Origin: Psychroserpens mesophilus
GTDB lineage: Bacteria; Bacteroidota; Bacteroidia; Flavobacteriales; Flavobacteriaceae
Assembly (NCBI RefSeq): GCF_000826645.1
Contig: NZ_JXJP01000006.1
Span: forward strand, 62,001 to 126,000
Length of the DNA: 64,000 nt
Reading direction: 5' to 3'
The position numbers and the translations under genes were made by a program. The first letter of the stretch is position 1, and every line of letters begins with the position of its first letter. The notes below the pieces were generated by a model. The model was not told where the DNA came from. It did not search any database and worked only from the letters and a program-made list of their open reading frames with translations. This document shows, one piece after another, positions 36,988 to 46,851 of this stretch.

Positions 36988-39933
36988 ATGTCGAATAAAA
37001 GTTTCTCAATTATTTTCTTTTTGATAACGATATCTTTTGCTCAAAATAAAAAGGTAAATGTTGACTCTTTAAAATTAGTACTTACAAAAACTCAAATTGC
37101 AGACAGCTCAATATGTAAAAGTTACCTTGCTTTAATTAGGCATTACAAGAAAAAGGATGTCGATAGCTGCAAAATATATTTTGAAAATTTTGCTGCTTAT
37201 GCAAAAACTAATAATTCTGATTTAGCAAACTGCCATTATTTCAAACAGAAAGCTGGTTACTTCGGTTTATTTTTAGAGCCTGGTCAGAATGCTGCCCAAT
37301 TTATAAATGAAAACATGTTGAAAGCTCTGGATTATTCTAAACGGATGAATGACCCAAAACTTTCTTTCGAAGTGTATTCTAGATTGGCTCAAGAAAATGC
37401 ACGATTAGGACATGGTGAAGATGCCTTGGAATATGCAAAAGAAGCCGAATCTATTGCCTTAGAACATGATATGTGGGAAGAAGGCGCTTATATCTACGGA
37501 CAATTTGGTAAAATATATAATCTCGTTTTTGATAAGACAGAATTGGCTTTAAAGTATCTTTTGAAATCGGATAGTATTTACGAATCCCATAATTTTAAAG
37601 GCTATAAACGTGGATTTACACTGTCATTTATTGGAGATGTTTATCAATCATTTGACGATTTTGATAAAGCCTTTGCCTATCAAGAACAAGCTTTTTCTAT
37701 ATTCGAAATGGCAGAAAGTGAATTCCAGCAAAAATTCATTCTAAGTAAAATGGCAATTGTTGAGAATTCTAGAGAAAACTATGAGAACGCTATCGTTTAC
37801 GCTACAGATGCAAGATCATATTATAATCGTTATAAACATCCAATCCAAGAAGCAATGCTCAATGTCATTTTAAGTGATATATATTATAATAACGGTCAAT
37901 TGGATGAGGCCATTGAGGCGGGAGAAAATGGCATTGATTTAAACAGATCGAATAAACACGATGCTGGCTTAATGGTCGCTTTGCTCAGACAATCTAGTAT
38001 ACTACGTGAAAGCAAAAATTATATAAAGAGTAATCAATTGGCTCTTGAAGCCGAAGAATTGGCTTTGAACATGGAAGGTTTTGAAGAATTAGCGGATATC
38101 TACAAGGTATTGTATCAAAATTCTGAAAGTTTAGGAGATTTCAAAAGGGCTTACCATTATTCAAACGAATATACACGAATGAAAGATTCGTTGTACAAAA
38201 GTGAGAATATTGTAAAAGCGAAGGAAATTGAAGCGAAATATCAGGCAGAAAAAAAAGAACAAGAAATAGCTTTACTCAAGACCGAAAAGGACTTAATCGC
38301 TCAAAAGCAAAAAAGTGAAAGGAATTTGCTTCTTAGTGGATTAGCTATAACTACAATAGCTGGGCTGTCATTATTTTTTCTTTATAGAAATAGAAAACGT
38401 ACCAACAATAAGCTTAAGGAGCTAGACCATTTTAAAAGTAAATTATTTGCGAACATTTCACATGAGTTTAGAACTCCGTTAACGCTTATTTCTGGTTATG
38501 CTCAGAAACAACTGGAAAACAGGGATTTAAAACCAGATGAAAAGCAAGAATTGGAAACTATTAATAGGAACTCAAATAGGCTGGAAGGTCTTGTAAATCA
38601 AATGTTAGATTTAGCAAAGCTAGAATCTGGGCATTTGAAATTGCGAATTAAGCAAGATAACCTATCGGTCTTATTAAATTCATTAGTGTCTTCTTTTGAA
38701 TTGACGGCCTCCAAAAAATTAATTGATTTTACAAATAACATAAATGGTTTAGAAAATGTATGGTTTGATGCCGACATTATTCAAAAAATATCAACGAATA
38801 TTTTATCAAATGCATTTAAATATTGTGAGCATAATGGTAAGGTGTCATTTAAAGCGCTACAAGATAACAAATCAATGGTTTTAGAGGTGTCAAATACCAC
38901 AAAAGAACTTACAGAAACTCAAGTAAAGAATATTTTTAATAGATTTTATCAAGCCGACGAAAACAAGGATGGTGTTGGTGTCGGATTATCATTGGTAAAA
39001 GAACTCGTGGATTTATACAGAGGGACTATAAACGTACATCAGAGTGAAGGAATCATTACGTTTTCTGTGTCTTTGCCAATTGCTAAAGAACTATTTAGAA
39101 TTCATGAAATTCTTATGCCAGAAGTTAATTTTAAAGGAATACATTCTTCTGAAAGCATCGGTCTGGAAATTTCTCCAGAAGACAATATTATGCTTGTTGT
39201 TGATGATAATTTTGAGATAAGAGAGCTAGTGAAACATATGTTTCAGAATGATTTTACAATTATTGAAGCAAAAGATGGTGAAGAAGGATGTGCTAAAGCT
39301 ATTGAATTTGTGCCTGATGTCATCATTTCAGATTTAATGATGCCTAACATGGACGGATTTGAACTTACTGAAATTTTGAAGCAGGATGAACGAACAAGTC
39401 ACATTCCTATTGTGTTGCTAACAGCAAAGTCTGAAGAGGAAGACAAGTACAAAGGATTAGAAATTGGAGCCGATGACTATGTAATGAAACCTTTCAAAAC
39501 CAAGATGCTTAAAACCAGAGTGAACAATTTAATAAAATCCAGACTAAAACTTCAAGAGCGATATAGTCAGGAAATCATTCTTAAACCAAAAGATATTGCT
39601 ATCTCAAGTACCGATGAACTGTTTTTAGAAAAACTTCAAGGCGTTATGGATTCAAACCTCACAGAATCTTCATTTAATGTTCAGGAGTTTAGTAGTGCAC
39701 TTGCGCTTAGTCGTATGCAATTACATCGAAAATTAAAAGGACTCACAGGTTTGTCGGCAACAGAGTTTATTCGATCTCAACGATTAAAATTAGCCGTTGA
39801 ACTTTTGAAAAAATCTGATGTGAATATCTCAGAAATTGGGTATTCAGTTGGTTTTAATGATCACTCTTATTTTACAAAGTGTTTTAAAGAGCAATATGGT
39901 TGCTCGCCTTCAGATTACCTTAAAAAACTGTAA
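36988..39933 (+). CDS. Hybrid two-component system protein: TPR sensor, kinase, receiver, AraC HTH
   Basis: A 981-residue one-protein signalling system. A signal peptide (SIIFFLITISFAQ) precedes about eight TPR-like helical pairs (30-420), a coiled coil, and a membrane segment near 447-466 (LLSGLAITTIAGLSLFFLYR). The HisKA domain has phosphoacceptor His near 490 in ANISHEFRTPLTL; HATPase has ILSNAFKYCEHNG and GVGVGLSLVKELVD. The receiver (about 735-850) has D in VIISDLMMPNMDGFE. The AraC-type HTH (880-981) has LSRMQLHRKLKGL and SEIGYSVGFNDHSYFTKCFKEQYG. The periplasmic sensor is TPR rather than the two-bladed propeller repeats of glycan-sensing hybrids, so its ligand need not be a sugar. It is alone in its transcript unit. 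Confidence 0.93.
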   Translation: MSNKSFSIIFFLITISFAQNKKVNVDSLKLVLTKTQIADSSICKSYLALIRHYKKKDVDSCKIYFENFAAYAKTNNSDLANCHYFKQKAGYFGLFLEPGQNAAQFINENMLKALDYSKRMNDPKLSFEVYSRLAQENARLGHGEDALEYAKEAESIALEHDMWEEGAYIYGQFGKIYNLVFDKTELALKYLLKSDSIYESHNFKGYKRGFTLSFIGDVYQSFDDFDKAFAYQEQAFSIFEMAESEFQQKFILSKMAIVENSRENYENAIVYATDARSYYNRYKHPIQEAMLNVILSDIYYNNGQLDEAIEAGENGIDLNRSNKHDAGLMVALLRQSSILRESKNYIKSNQLALEAEELALNMEGFEELADIYKVLYQNSESLGDFKRAYHYSNEYTRMKDSLYKSENIVKAKEIEAKYQAEKKEQEIALLKTEKDLIAQKQKSERNLLLSGLAITTIAGLSLFFLYRNRKRTNNKLKELDHFKSKLFANISHEFRTPLTLISGYAQKQLENRDLKPDEKQELETINRNSNRLEGLVNQMLDLAKLESGHLKLRIKQDNLSVLLNSLVSSFELTASKKLIDFTNNINGLENVWFDADIIQKISTNILSNAFKYCEHNGKVSFKALQDNKSMVLEVSNTTKELTETQVKNIFNRFYQADENKDGVGVGLSLVKELVDLYRGTINVHQSEGIITFSVSLPIAKELFRIHEILMPEVNFKGIHSSESIGLEISPEDNIMLVVDDNFEIRELVKHMFQNDFTIIEAKDGEEGCAKAIEFVPDVIISDLMMPNMDGFELTEILKQDERTSHIPIVLLTAKSEEEDKYKGLEIGADDYVMKPFKTKMLKTRVNNLIKSRLKLQERYSQEIILKPKDIAISSTDELFLEKLQGVMDSNLTESSFNVQEFSSALALSRMQLHRKLKGLTGLSATEFIRSQRLKLAVELLKKSDVNISEIGYSVGFNDHSYFTKCFKEQYGCSPSDYLKKL

Positions 39934-39965
39934 TTAATACTATTTTTCTTCGTCATTTATTCAAA

Positions 39966-39993
39966 TGTTACATATCTCATAGCAATTGTTACA
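39966..39993 (+). promoter_or_regulatory. Direct repeat of TGTTACA, 21-base period
   Basis: TGTTACA starts at 39966 and again at 39987, exactly 21 bases or two helical turns apart, the geometry used by AraC-family dimers. It follows the stop of the hybrid regulator gene and precedes the surface-protein genes at 40445-46811, so it may be the site through which the regulator controls them. Confidence 0.4.
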
Positions 39994-40070
39994 CTTGTTC
40001 TAAGTAGCTAAAATACTTCTATTTAGTTTTGAATTGAATTCTTTGTAAAAGATTTAAATCATAATGTTTT

Positions 40071-40223
40071 ATGAAAAAAAAGACATTACTTGGAACCGTA
40101 CAAACTTTACCAAAAACTAATATCTACATCAATGTAAATCATCTGGAAGAAGGAAATTATAAATTAAGTATAGTTTACAATAGTAAGATAATAAAGAGTA
40201 CCCATTTCACTAAAGAAAAATAA
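40071..40223 (+). CDS. Small protein of 50 residues, or remnant
   Basis: ATG at 40071 opens MKKKTLLGTVQTLPKTN followed by IYINVNHLEEGNYKLSIVYN and a Lys-rich end. It has no signal peptide. The middle part resembles the last strands of a type A sorting domain (I.VNHLE.GNYKLSI....I), so it may be a small stand-alone protein of that kind or the leftover tail of a lost secreted protein. It has a good ATG and a codon mix like its neighbours; nothing else supports expression. Confidence 0.4.
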   Translation: MKKKTLLGTVQTLPKTNIYINVNHLEEGNYKLSIVYNSKIIKSTHFTKEK

Positions 40224-40444
40224 ATCATCTGTCGAATATAATCTTATTGCCTCAGCAAATCAAAATTGAAGTATAGAAATTAAATACAGAAACTTTGTTC
40301 AGGTTTATGTGGTAATAAATAAAGTCAAAAAACGCTTTTAATAAGCGATTATAATGAAGCTATTAATCAGTTGAGAGAGGAAATCAACTAAATCATAATG
40401 TGAGTTAAAGCATTGGTTACCCTTTCTTTTAAAAACAAAACAGT

Positions 40445-40867
40445 ATGAAAACAGTAATGAAATTAAGTGGAATTTGTCTAATTGCATTGGTATTTAATTG
40501 CAGTAACAATGATGATAGTAACGATGGTCAGCCGAATCAGTTAACAGTTCAAGAACTATTAGTGTCTGGAAAATGGTATCAAGAGTCAAGAACACCAGGA
40601 ACAAATTTTACCGATTGCGAAAAAAATGGCTACATCGAATTTAAAGCTAATGGTGTTTTTTATTTAGAGTCTTTTGATGATAATTCTGGTCCATGCGAAT
40701 CTTTAGGCTTAAATGAAGCAATTTATACCTTATCTAATAATCGTGATATTTTGATTGTTGCTGATTCAGAAGAAATTACTGTAAGCATTAGCTCTATTTC
40801 TCAACAAGTACTTACAATTACTTCAAGCGATGGCGAAACGCTAACTTTTGACAAAACTCAAGGCTAA
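40445..40867 (+). CDS. Lipocalin-like lipoprotein
   Basis: A 140-residue lipoprotein with lipobox IALVFNCSNNDDSNDGQ. The mature part fits the small lipocalin-like domain common in Bacteroidota: LVSGKWYQES at the first strand, YIEFKANGVFYLES, and a closing TITSSDGETLTFDK. Two Cys (DCEKNG and GPCESLG) could form a disulphide. The next gene starts 11 bases on, so it heads an operon with the S74 protein and the PD40 membrane protein. Confidence 0.75.
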   Translation: MKTVMKLSGICLIALVFNCSNNDDSNDGQPNQLTVQELLVSGKWYQESRTPGTNFTDCEKNGYIEFKANGVFYLESFDDNSGPCESLGLNEAIYTLSNNRDILIVADSEEITVSISSISQQVLTITSSDGETLTFDKTQG

Positions 40868-40878
40868 ATCGAGATGCT

Positions 40879-43800
40879 ATGAAAAAAATAATTTCGATAT
40901 TAGTACTCCTTTGTTTTACAGGTTATTCCTATTCTCAAGTAGGAATCAATACGACTACACCAAATGCACAATTGGATATAAAATCATCTAATCAAGCATC
41001 TCCTGTTGCTAGTGATGGAATCCTCGTGCCAAAAGTAGATGTGTTTCCAACAGGAGTAGGTGTAAATCAGGACGCCATGCTTGTATATTTAACAACTACT
41101 ATTGGGACTGATTTACCAGGTTTTTATTATTACAATCATGCAACTACTAGTTGGCTACCAATTGGAAATTCGGGCTCTGAAAAAATTGATGACTTGTTAG
41201 ATGGAAAGTCAGATAATGATGGAACCAATAATGGATCTTCTATTTATTTTGGTATTGGTGCAGGTATTGTAGATGACGGTTCCGATAACAGAAATATTGG
41301 AATCGGTTTAAATACGTTGTCAAGTTCAACTACAGGAGCAGCAAATGTTGCTGTAGGTTTTAACACGATGCAAAATACCACTATCGGACTCTACAATACG
41401 GCAATAGGATATTTGTCTTTATTCAGTAATGTCAATGGTTCAGCAAATATTGCTGTAGGATCGGGTTCATTATTTGAAAATTTATCTGGAAATAATAATG
41501 TTGCAGTTGGTAATGATGCCATGCGTGAAACCACAGTAGCATATAGAAATACTGCAGTAGGAGATAATAGTTTACGATTAAATCTTGTAGGTAACAATAA
41601 TACATCAATAGGTTACCAGGCTTTATATAATAATACGGCGAACGAAAATACTGCAACAGGAAGCTTGTCGTTACTAAATAATACTACAGGAACTCGTAAT
41701 ACAGCAATAGGGTTTGCTTCATTGTTTTCAAATAGTACAGGATCTAATAACACTGGAGTAGGAAGGCAGGCTCTAGAAAACAACACATTAGGATATGATA
41801 ATATTGGAGTGGGAGCACTGTCATTGAGAAATAATACCGAAGGAATACAAAATGTAGCAATCGGAAATAGTGCACTAGCAAACAATACTATGGCTAGTAA
41901 TAATACAGCAATAGGAAATAATGCATTAAGATTAAATACAACTGGCGCGCAAAACACGGCTATTGGTAGTGAGGCATTATACAGTAATACAATTGGTGCT
42001 TGGAATCTTGCTGTTGGTTATGGTGCATTACGAAATAGCAATTCTGGAAATCAAAATACAGCTTTGGGTTATATTTCACTCTACAATAATACATCAGGAT
42101 CTAATAATTCTGCTGTAGGTTTTAATGCCTTGTCAAGTAATATTGATGGAAATGATAACGTTGCTAATGGTCATTCTGCTTTGATTTCTAATATAAATGG
42201 TAATGATAATACAGGAATAGGAAAAGATGCTATGAGAAACAATTCTACAGGCTCAAGAAATGTAGCTATTGGTTCAGAAGCATTATTTTTAAATATTTCA
42301 GGAGAACAGAATACAGCTGTAGGTTATCAAGCGCTTCAGAATAATACAGGAAATTTTAACAGTGCATTGGGGTCTGGCGCTTTACTGAGTAATACTTCTG
42401 GAACAGAAAATACCGCAATTGGGATTAATGCATTATCATCTAATACCACAAGTTCATACAATACTGCCATCGGAAATTATTCTTTGGGCTCAAATACAGA
42501 TGGAACTTTTAATACTTCAGTAGGAGCTTGGTCTATGAATAGTACTACTACTGGTTTTGGTAACACCGCATTAGGAACATTTGCTATGAGTGCAAATGAG
42601 ACTGGAATCGGGAATGTAGCTATAGGTAGTGAAGCACTTTTTTCAAATACTTTAGGCCACTCCAATATAGCTATTGGTCACTCAGCTTTATATAATAGCT
42701 TTGGCGGTGATAGTAATGTGGCCATTGGGTTTGAAGCTTTATATTCAAATTTAAATAACGGTAGTAATATAGCTATAGGTAGTCAGTCTCTTAGAAATAA
42801 TTCTGGTGTTCATAACACTGTTATTGGTCACAATGCTGGCTTAAATAGTGGTGTAGGAAGTTTTAATGTATTTGTAGGTAATGAAGCAGGATTAAATGAA
42901 ATAGGAAATAATAAGCTTTACATATCAAATTCTAGTGCTGATGCTAACAATGCTCTTGTATATGGCGAATTTGATAATAATCTTTTAAGAATAAATGGGA
43001 GGATAGAAATTACAGGAACTACAGATGCTTCAGTAACCTCAGGTTCAGGTGTTCTTGAAATAGCAAATTCGCTAAGGATAGATGGTGATGAGATTATTAC
43101 CAATACCAATGCCAATTTGTTTCTTCAAAATGATAATAATGGTGATGTCATTGTTGATGGAGGGACGCTCAGAGTTGACTCAAGCACAAATAGAGTAGGA
43201 GTTAATACCAATACTCCAGATTATCCACTGTCAGTTGGAGGACAAACAAACTTAAATGAAGGACTTACTGGTGTCGCCTTAAGAGTTAATGGCGATGAAG
43301 CTTTGTGGTATAATGGCACGTATTTTAGTTATGGTTTCGGTGGAAATGCTAATTATTTTGCAGATAATGTTGGATTAGGCATAACTGCTCCAAGCACTAA
43401 ATTACATATCGTTGGTGGAACAGATGTTTCGCCTTCGGGTGGAGGTTATATTACTTTCGGAAATCTAAATGGCTGGAATATTGCCATTGATGATAATGAA
43501 ATAATGGCAAGAGATAATGGTGCAGTTTCAGATTTAAACCTTCAAGCAGAAGGAGGAAATGTACGAGTAGGAGGTGCTATTGTGCATGCCAGTGATCGAC
43601 GCCTAAAAAAAGATATTGAAGAATTACACTATGGTTTAAAAGAATTGTTATTGCTCCAACCTAAGCAGTACCATTGGAAATATAGGCATGCTTCAAACAA
43701 TAAAAGCTTTGGTCTAATAGCTCAAGACGTTCAAAAAATAATGCCTGAATTAGTTGTAGTTGGTGATGATGTAGAGAAAACATTAAGTGTTAATTACACG

Positions 43801-43944
43801 GAGCTCATTCCTATACTATTGAATGCTTTAAAAGAGCAAGAACAAATCATTAATGGTTACAAAAAAGAGCTTTCAGTTTTGGCTTTAGAAGTACAACAAA
43901 TTAAAAATAGTATGAAAGCATTAACAGCGCAATCAAATCAATAA
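40879..43944 (+). CDS. Adhesin-like repeat protein with C-terminal S74 intramolecular chaperone
   Basis: A 1021-residue exported protein. Signal peptide MKKIISILVLLCFTGYSYSQ, then the VGINTTTPNAQLDIKS start common to flavobacterial surface proteins. Residues about 135-680 are some two dozen repeats of about 23 residues with N.AIG..AL..N..G..N, like YadA-type head repeats that form a trimeric beta-roll. The C-terminal 115 residues are a peptidase S74 domain: S905 and K910 (ASDRRLKKD) form the expected Ser-Lys dyad five residues apart, with FGLIAQDVQKIMPELV and NYTELIPILLNALKEQ. The end is a coiled coil. By analogy with phage tailspikes, the S74 part trimerises the stalk and then cuts itself off. 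No T9SS domain is seen. Confidence 0.85.
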   Translation: MKKIISILVLLCFTGYSYSQVGINTTTPNAQLDIKSSNQASPVASDGILVPKVDVFPTGVGVNQDAMLVYLTTTIGTDLPGFYYYNHATTSWLPIGNSGSEKIDDLLDGKSDNDGTNNGSSIYFGIGAGIVDDGSDNRNIGIGLNTLSSSTTGAANVAVGFNTMQNTTIGLYNTAIGYLSLFSNVNGSANIAVGSGSLFENLSGNNNVAVGNDAMRETTVAYRNTAVGDNSLRLNLVGNNNTSIGYQALYNNTANENTATGSLSLLNNTTGTRNTAIGFASLFSNSTGSNNTGVGRQALENNTLGYDNIGVGALSLRNNTEGIQNVAIGNSALANNTMASNNTAIGNNALRLNTTGAQNTAIGSEALYSNTIGAWNLAVGYGALRNSNSGNQNTALGYISLYNNTSGSNNSAVGFNALSSNIDGNDNVANGHSALISNINGNDNTGIGKDAMRNNSTGSRNVAIGSEALFLNISGEQNTAVGYQALQNNTGNFNSALGSGALLSNTSGTENTAIGINALSSNTTSSYNTAIGNYSLGSNTDGTFNTSVGAWSMNSTTTGFGNTALGTFAMSANETGIGNVAIGSEALFSNTLGHSNIAIGHSALYNSFGGDSNVAIGFEALYSNLNNGSNIAIGSQSLRNNSGVHNTVIGHNAGLNSGVGSFNVFVGNEAGLNEIGNNKLYISNSSADANNALVYGEFDNNLLRINGRIEITGTTDASVTSGSGVLEIANSLRIDGDEIITNTNANLFLQNDNNGDVIVDGGTLRVDSSTNRVGVNTNTPDYPLSVGGQTNLNEGLTGVALRVNGDEALWYNGTYFSYGFGGNANYFADNVGLGITAPSTKLHIVGGTDVSPSGGGYITFGNLNGWNIAIDDNEIMARDNGAVSDLNLQAEGGNVRVGGAIVHASDRRLKKDIEELHYGLKELLLLQPKQYHWKYRHASNNKSFGLIAQDVQKIMPELVVVGDDVEKTLSVNYTELIPILLNALKEQEQIINGYKKELSVLALEVQQIKNSMKALTAQSNQ

Positions 43945-43947
43945 TTT

Positions 43948-46248
43948 ATGAGACATATTTTTGCAATTATAAGTCTATTTGCTATCGGTTTGGGATATAG
44001 CCAAAGTTCAGATCAAATATTCTATTCGTCGTTTAGACCTCAAGGTTGGGATATTCATATGTCAAAAGATAATGGAAAAAGTTTTAGTCCATTGACAACA
44101 AATGAGAGCTTAGATTACGATGCTAAAATAAGTCCTGATGGGAATTGGGTAGTGTTTACGTCAGAGCGTTTAGGGAAACCTCAATTGTTTTTAAAACATG
44201 TTAAAGGTGATACGTTACCGAGATTGTTAATTAAAAGTAAATCCATGCAAGACCAGGTTGATTTTTCTCCAGATGGTAAATGGATTGTATTTGTGTCTTC
44301 TCACGAAGGAAATGCAGAGATATTTAAATTGCCTTTCAAGCCTAATGAAACACTATCTATTAATGAGGCTGAAAACTTAAGTAATAATAAGGCTGGTGAT
44401 TTTAGACCACGGTTTTCAAACGACGGAAATTCTATAGCATTTTCTAGTGACAGAGCGCACCTTATAAAACCACATAAGTTTCTGGTGTTTGCCATGCAAC
44501 GTACAGGAGATATTTTTACTATGTCTTCAGATGGAACTAATGTAAAACGACTCACAGATTCAGAAGGATGGGATGGAAGTCCTAACTGGAGTAAAGATGA
44601 TTCTAAAATCATTTTTTATAGTAACAGATTCGATAATAAGCCGCACTTGTTCCAAATTGATGTGAATGGAAATAATGAAAGTATAATTACTCCAGAGACC
44701 ATATCTGGAGCAATATCTCCATTAGTGATAAATGATGACAGAATTTTATTCACTAATGAAAACCTGTCTAATGGCACGTTAAGAATTTTGGAGTTAAATC
44801 CTGTTACCAAAAAGATAGATTCATCAAGGATAAATGAAATACATATGATGAATATTGATTATCATAATTCAGGAATTATGGTAATTCATGGTGGAAAAAA
44901 ATTAAAAGAAACAGAAGCTAATAAAGGTGATTTTTTTGGTGACATCTTAGTAAAAAATCATCCTGTTAAAGACACCATAGAGAACATTAACTTATCTCAC
45001 TTTGGTATACGTCGATCTTTTGCTTCACCACCTACATTAAATGAATCAAAAGTAATCTATAGCTATAATCCTGCCAGAGGTTTTGGTGATTTTATAACAC
45101 TCTATTTTTATCCACTCATTTTGCTTCCATGTCTTGCATTATATTGGTTTGTAACTGGTGTTTTCAGAAGTGTTAAAAAACGAAAAGACATTGCTTTTTG
45201 GAAACACATTGTATTTTCAATGTTATCGGTATTAGTAATGGTGCTTTTAGTTTATTTACTAGATAAGTGGGTTGGTTTTCAAGCTCTCTCAATGAATACA
45301 GTTAGATTAAAAATGATTAGTGTTTTGGTTGTTGTTTTGATTTGTCTGGGACTATCCTATTGGTTTTATAAAAAACGTAAATCGAATGCTAATCCAATAG
45401 CATCACTATATAAATTGTATACCCTGATGCTTTTTGGTGTCGCATTAGGAATAATTTATATCGTGCTGTTTACGGGTTCGTTTCTACAAAGTACGACGTC
45501 ATTCTTTACGGTTGATTATAATTCTAATAAAGCGCAAAAACTATTCGACTTTAGAGCGGATAAAAATTTTAATCCACAATCTACATCTGTAATTGATACA
45601 AAATTTACGCCTGATGGCACCGCTTTATTGTTTTCAGTTGGTAGTTTCAGAGGACACCCAAATGCCCAAGGTGCTGTATATAAATATAACCTAGAAAGCA
45701 AAATAATTGAGCGAATAACGCCTATGGATAGCAATCATGGTTTTGCTGATGTTTCAGCCGACCATAGGACCATGGTCTTTAGGAGTGGCGAAACAGGTAA
45801 TATGGATATATATGTAAATGAGAATGGAGCAGTTACCAACTTAACCAACAGTAAAGCCAAAGAGAATTTCCCTGCGATTTCGCATGATGGGAATAAAATT
45901 ATGTATTGTTCAGATGTTAATGGAAAGGATATACAAGGCCTTGTTAAAACAATGGATGTGTTCTTAATCGAGCGGCAATCTGATAATTCATGGTCTTCTC
46001 CAAAACAAATCACATCGTACTCGGGTCAGGAAGGTCATCCACATTTTTCGCCAGATGGGAATTGGATGATATATACTACAGAAGAATTCGGAATCAATGA
46101 TGAACAGCCAATTGTGCAATCAGTCATTTTCGCACCTCAAATGTATGGAGAAATTGTGGCAGAACGTATTTCAGACGGTAAGAAAATACGATTAACTCAC
46201 AACAAATGGGAGGAAGGTGTACCACTATGGATTTCAACTAAATACTAA
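43948..46248 (+). CDS. Membrane protein with two TolB/PD40-type propeller halves
   Basis: A 766-residue protein. A signal-like N-terminus (FAIISLFAIGLGYSQ) precedes PD40/WD40-like repeats (ISPDGNWVVFTSERLGKPQLF, FSPDGKWIVFVSSHEGNAEIF, RFSNDGNSIAFSSDRA), residues about 20-300. Four membrane helices lie at about 385-515, and a second set of PD40 repeats follows (AISHDGNKIMYCSDVNG, HFSPDGNWMIYTTEEFG). With a cleaved signal and four helices both propeller halves would be on the same side, outside the cytoplasm. TolB-like repeats bind proteins or peptidoglycan; the role here is unknown. It begins 3 bases after the S74 gene, so the two are cotranscribed. Confidence 0.8.
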   Translation: MRHIFAIISLFAIGLGYSQSSDQIFYSSFRPQGWDIHMSKDNGKSFSPLTTNESLDYDAKISPDGNWVVFTSERLGKPQLFLKHVKGDTLPRLLIKSKSMQDQVDFSPDGKWIVFVSSHEGNAEIFKLPFKPNETLSINEAENLSNNKAGDFRPRFSNDGNSIAFSSDRAHLIKPHKFLVFAMQRTGDIFTMSSDGTNVKRLTDSEGWDGSPNWSKDDSKIIFYSNRFDNKPHLFQIDVNGNNESIITPETISGAISPLVINDDRILFTNENLSNGTLRILELNPVTKKIDSSRINEIHMMNIDYHNSGIMVIHGGKKLKETEANKGDFFGDILVKNHPVKDTIENINLSHFGIRRSFASPPTLNESKVIYSYNPARGFGDFITLYFYPLILLPCLALYWFVTGVFRSVKKRKDIAFWKHIVFSMLSVLVMVLLVYLLDKWVGFQALSMNTVRLKMISVLVVVLICLGLSYWFYKKRKSNANPIASLYKLYTLMLFGVALGIIYIVLFTGSFLQSTTSFFTVDYNSNKAQKLFDFRADKNFNPQSTSVIDTKFTPDGTALLFSVGSFRGHPNAQGAVYKYNLESKIIERITPMDSNHGFADVSADHRTMVFRSGETGNMDIYVNENGAVTNLTNSKAKENFPAISHDGNKIMYCSDVNGKDIQGLVKTMDVFLIERQSDNSWSSPKQITSYSGQEGHPHFSPDGNWMIYTTEEFGINDEQPIVQSVIFAPQMYGEIVAERISDGKKIRLTHNKWEEGVPLWISTKY

Positions 46249-46268
46249 CATAACAAAAACTATATTGT

Positions 46269-46811
46269 ATGAAAATAAGAAGCTCAATCGTAATGATTTT
46301 TGTAATGTATGTTATATCATCTTGTGAAACTCGAATACCTGATGTAGATACAACACCGCCAACATTGTCGTTTGAAATAAGAGGTGATGGATTCAGCCGA
46401 ACCTTTACGCAAGACGATGATTTCTCTAGAATGCAACTCAATTTAAGAGCTGAAACTGAATATAATTTTATCTATTCTGGTGCAGATCAAGGTGGTGTTG
46501 GTGCGATACAATGGCAATTAGGAGGTGATGATCAAATTGATTTTATTAGACCAGATTTTCCATTTGATTCATGGTCAATTCGAGATATTAGTGCTAGTAA
46601 TAGAATGATTGAATGGAATGGAAATCGATCAGATCCAAAAACGGGAGCTATTTTATCTGGTCGATTTAGAACAGGAAATCTTCAAAATGATTCTGGATCC
46701 TTAAGTTTATTTGTAAGAGATTTTGGAGGTCAGTCGGGAACTCCAAACAGTGTGAGAGGTAATCTTAATATTTTGATTGGTGATTTTCCAACTGAATTGA
46801 GTGAGTTTTGA
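46269..46811 (+). CDS. Predicted lipoprotein, unknown function
   Basis: A 180-residue lipoprotein (IFVMYVISSCETRIPDVD). The mature part is a beta-rich domain with Asp-rich loops (TTPPTLSFEIRGDGFSRTF, QDDDFSRMQ). It starts 20 bases after the PD40 gene and closes that run. I do not recognise the family. Confidence 0.65.
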   Translation: MKIRSSIVMIFVMYVISSCETRIPDVDTTPPTLSFEIRGDGFSRTFTQDDDFSRMQLNLRAETEYNFIYSGADQGGVGAIQWQLGGDDQIDFIRPDFPFDSWSIRDISASNRMIEWNGNRSDPKTGAILSGRFRTGNLQNDSGSLSLFVRDFGGQSGTPNSVRGNLNILIGDFPTELSEF

Positions 46812-46851
46812 AAAAAGCGCTAAAGAAACATATAAAATATATAATCACTAC

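Larger units (their letters stand above)
39934..40444. other. Spacer with one small open frame and TGTTACA repeats
   Basis: These 511 bases hold two direct TGTTACA heptamers at the left end, a 50-codon frame at 40071-40223, and otherwise nothing I can assign. TAAATCATAATG occurs twice, near 40055 and 40391. Confidence 0.5.

Noticed and set aside
41390-43115. Several minus-strand open frames inside the S74 adhesin gene
   Set aside because: They mirror the repeat pattern of the adhesin in another frame; none has a family motif or a promoter.
40879-43944. Prophage tail fibre because of the S74 domain
   Set aside because: No other phage genes lie nearby, and the signal peptide plus VGINTTTPNAQLDI start is that of a bacterial surface protein.
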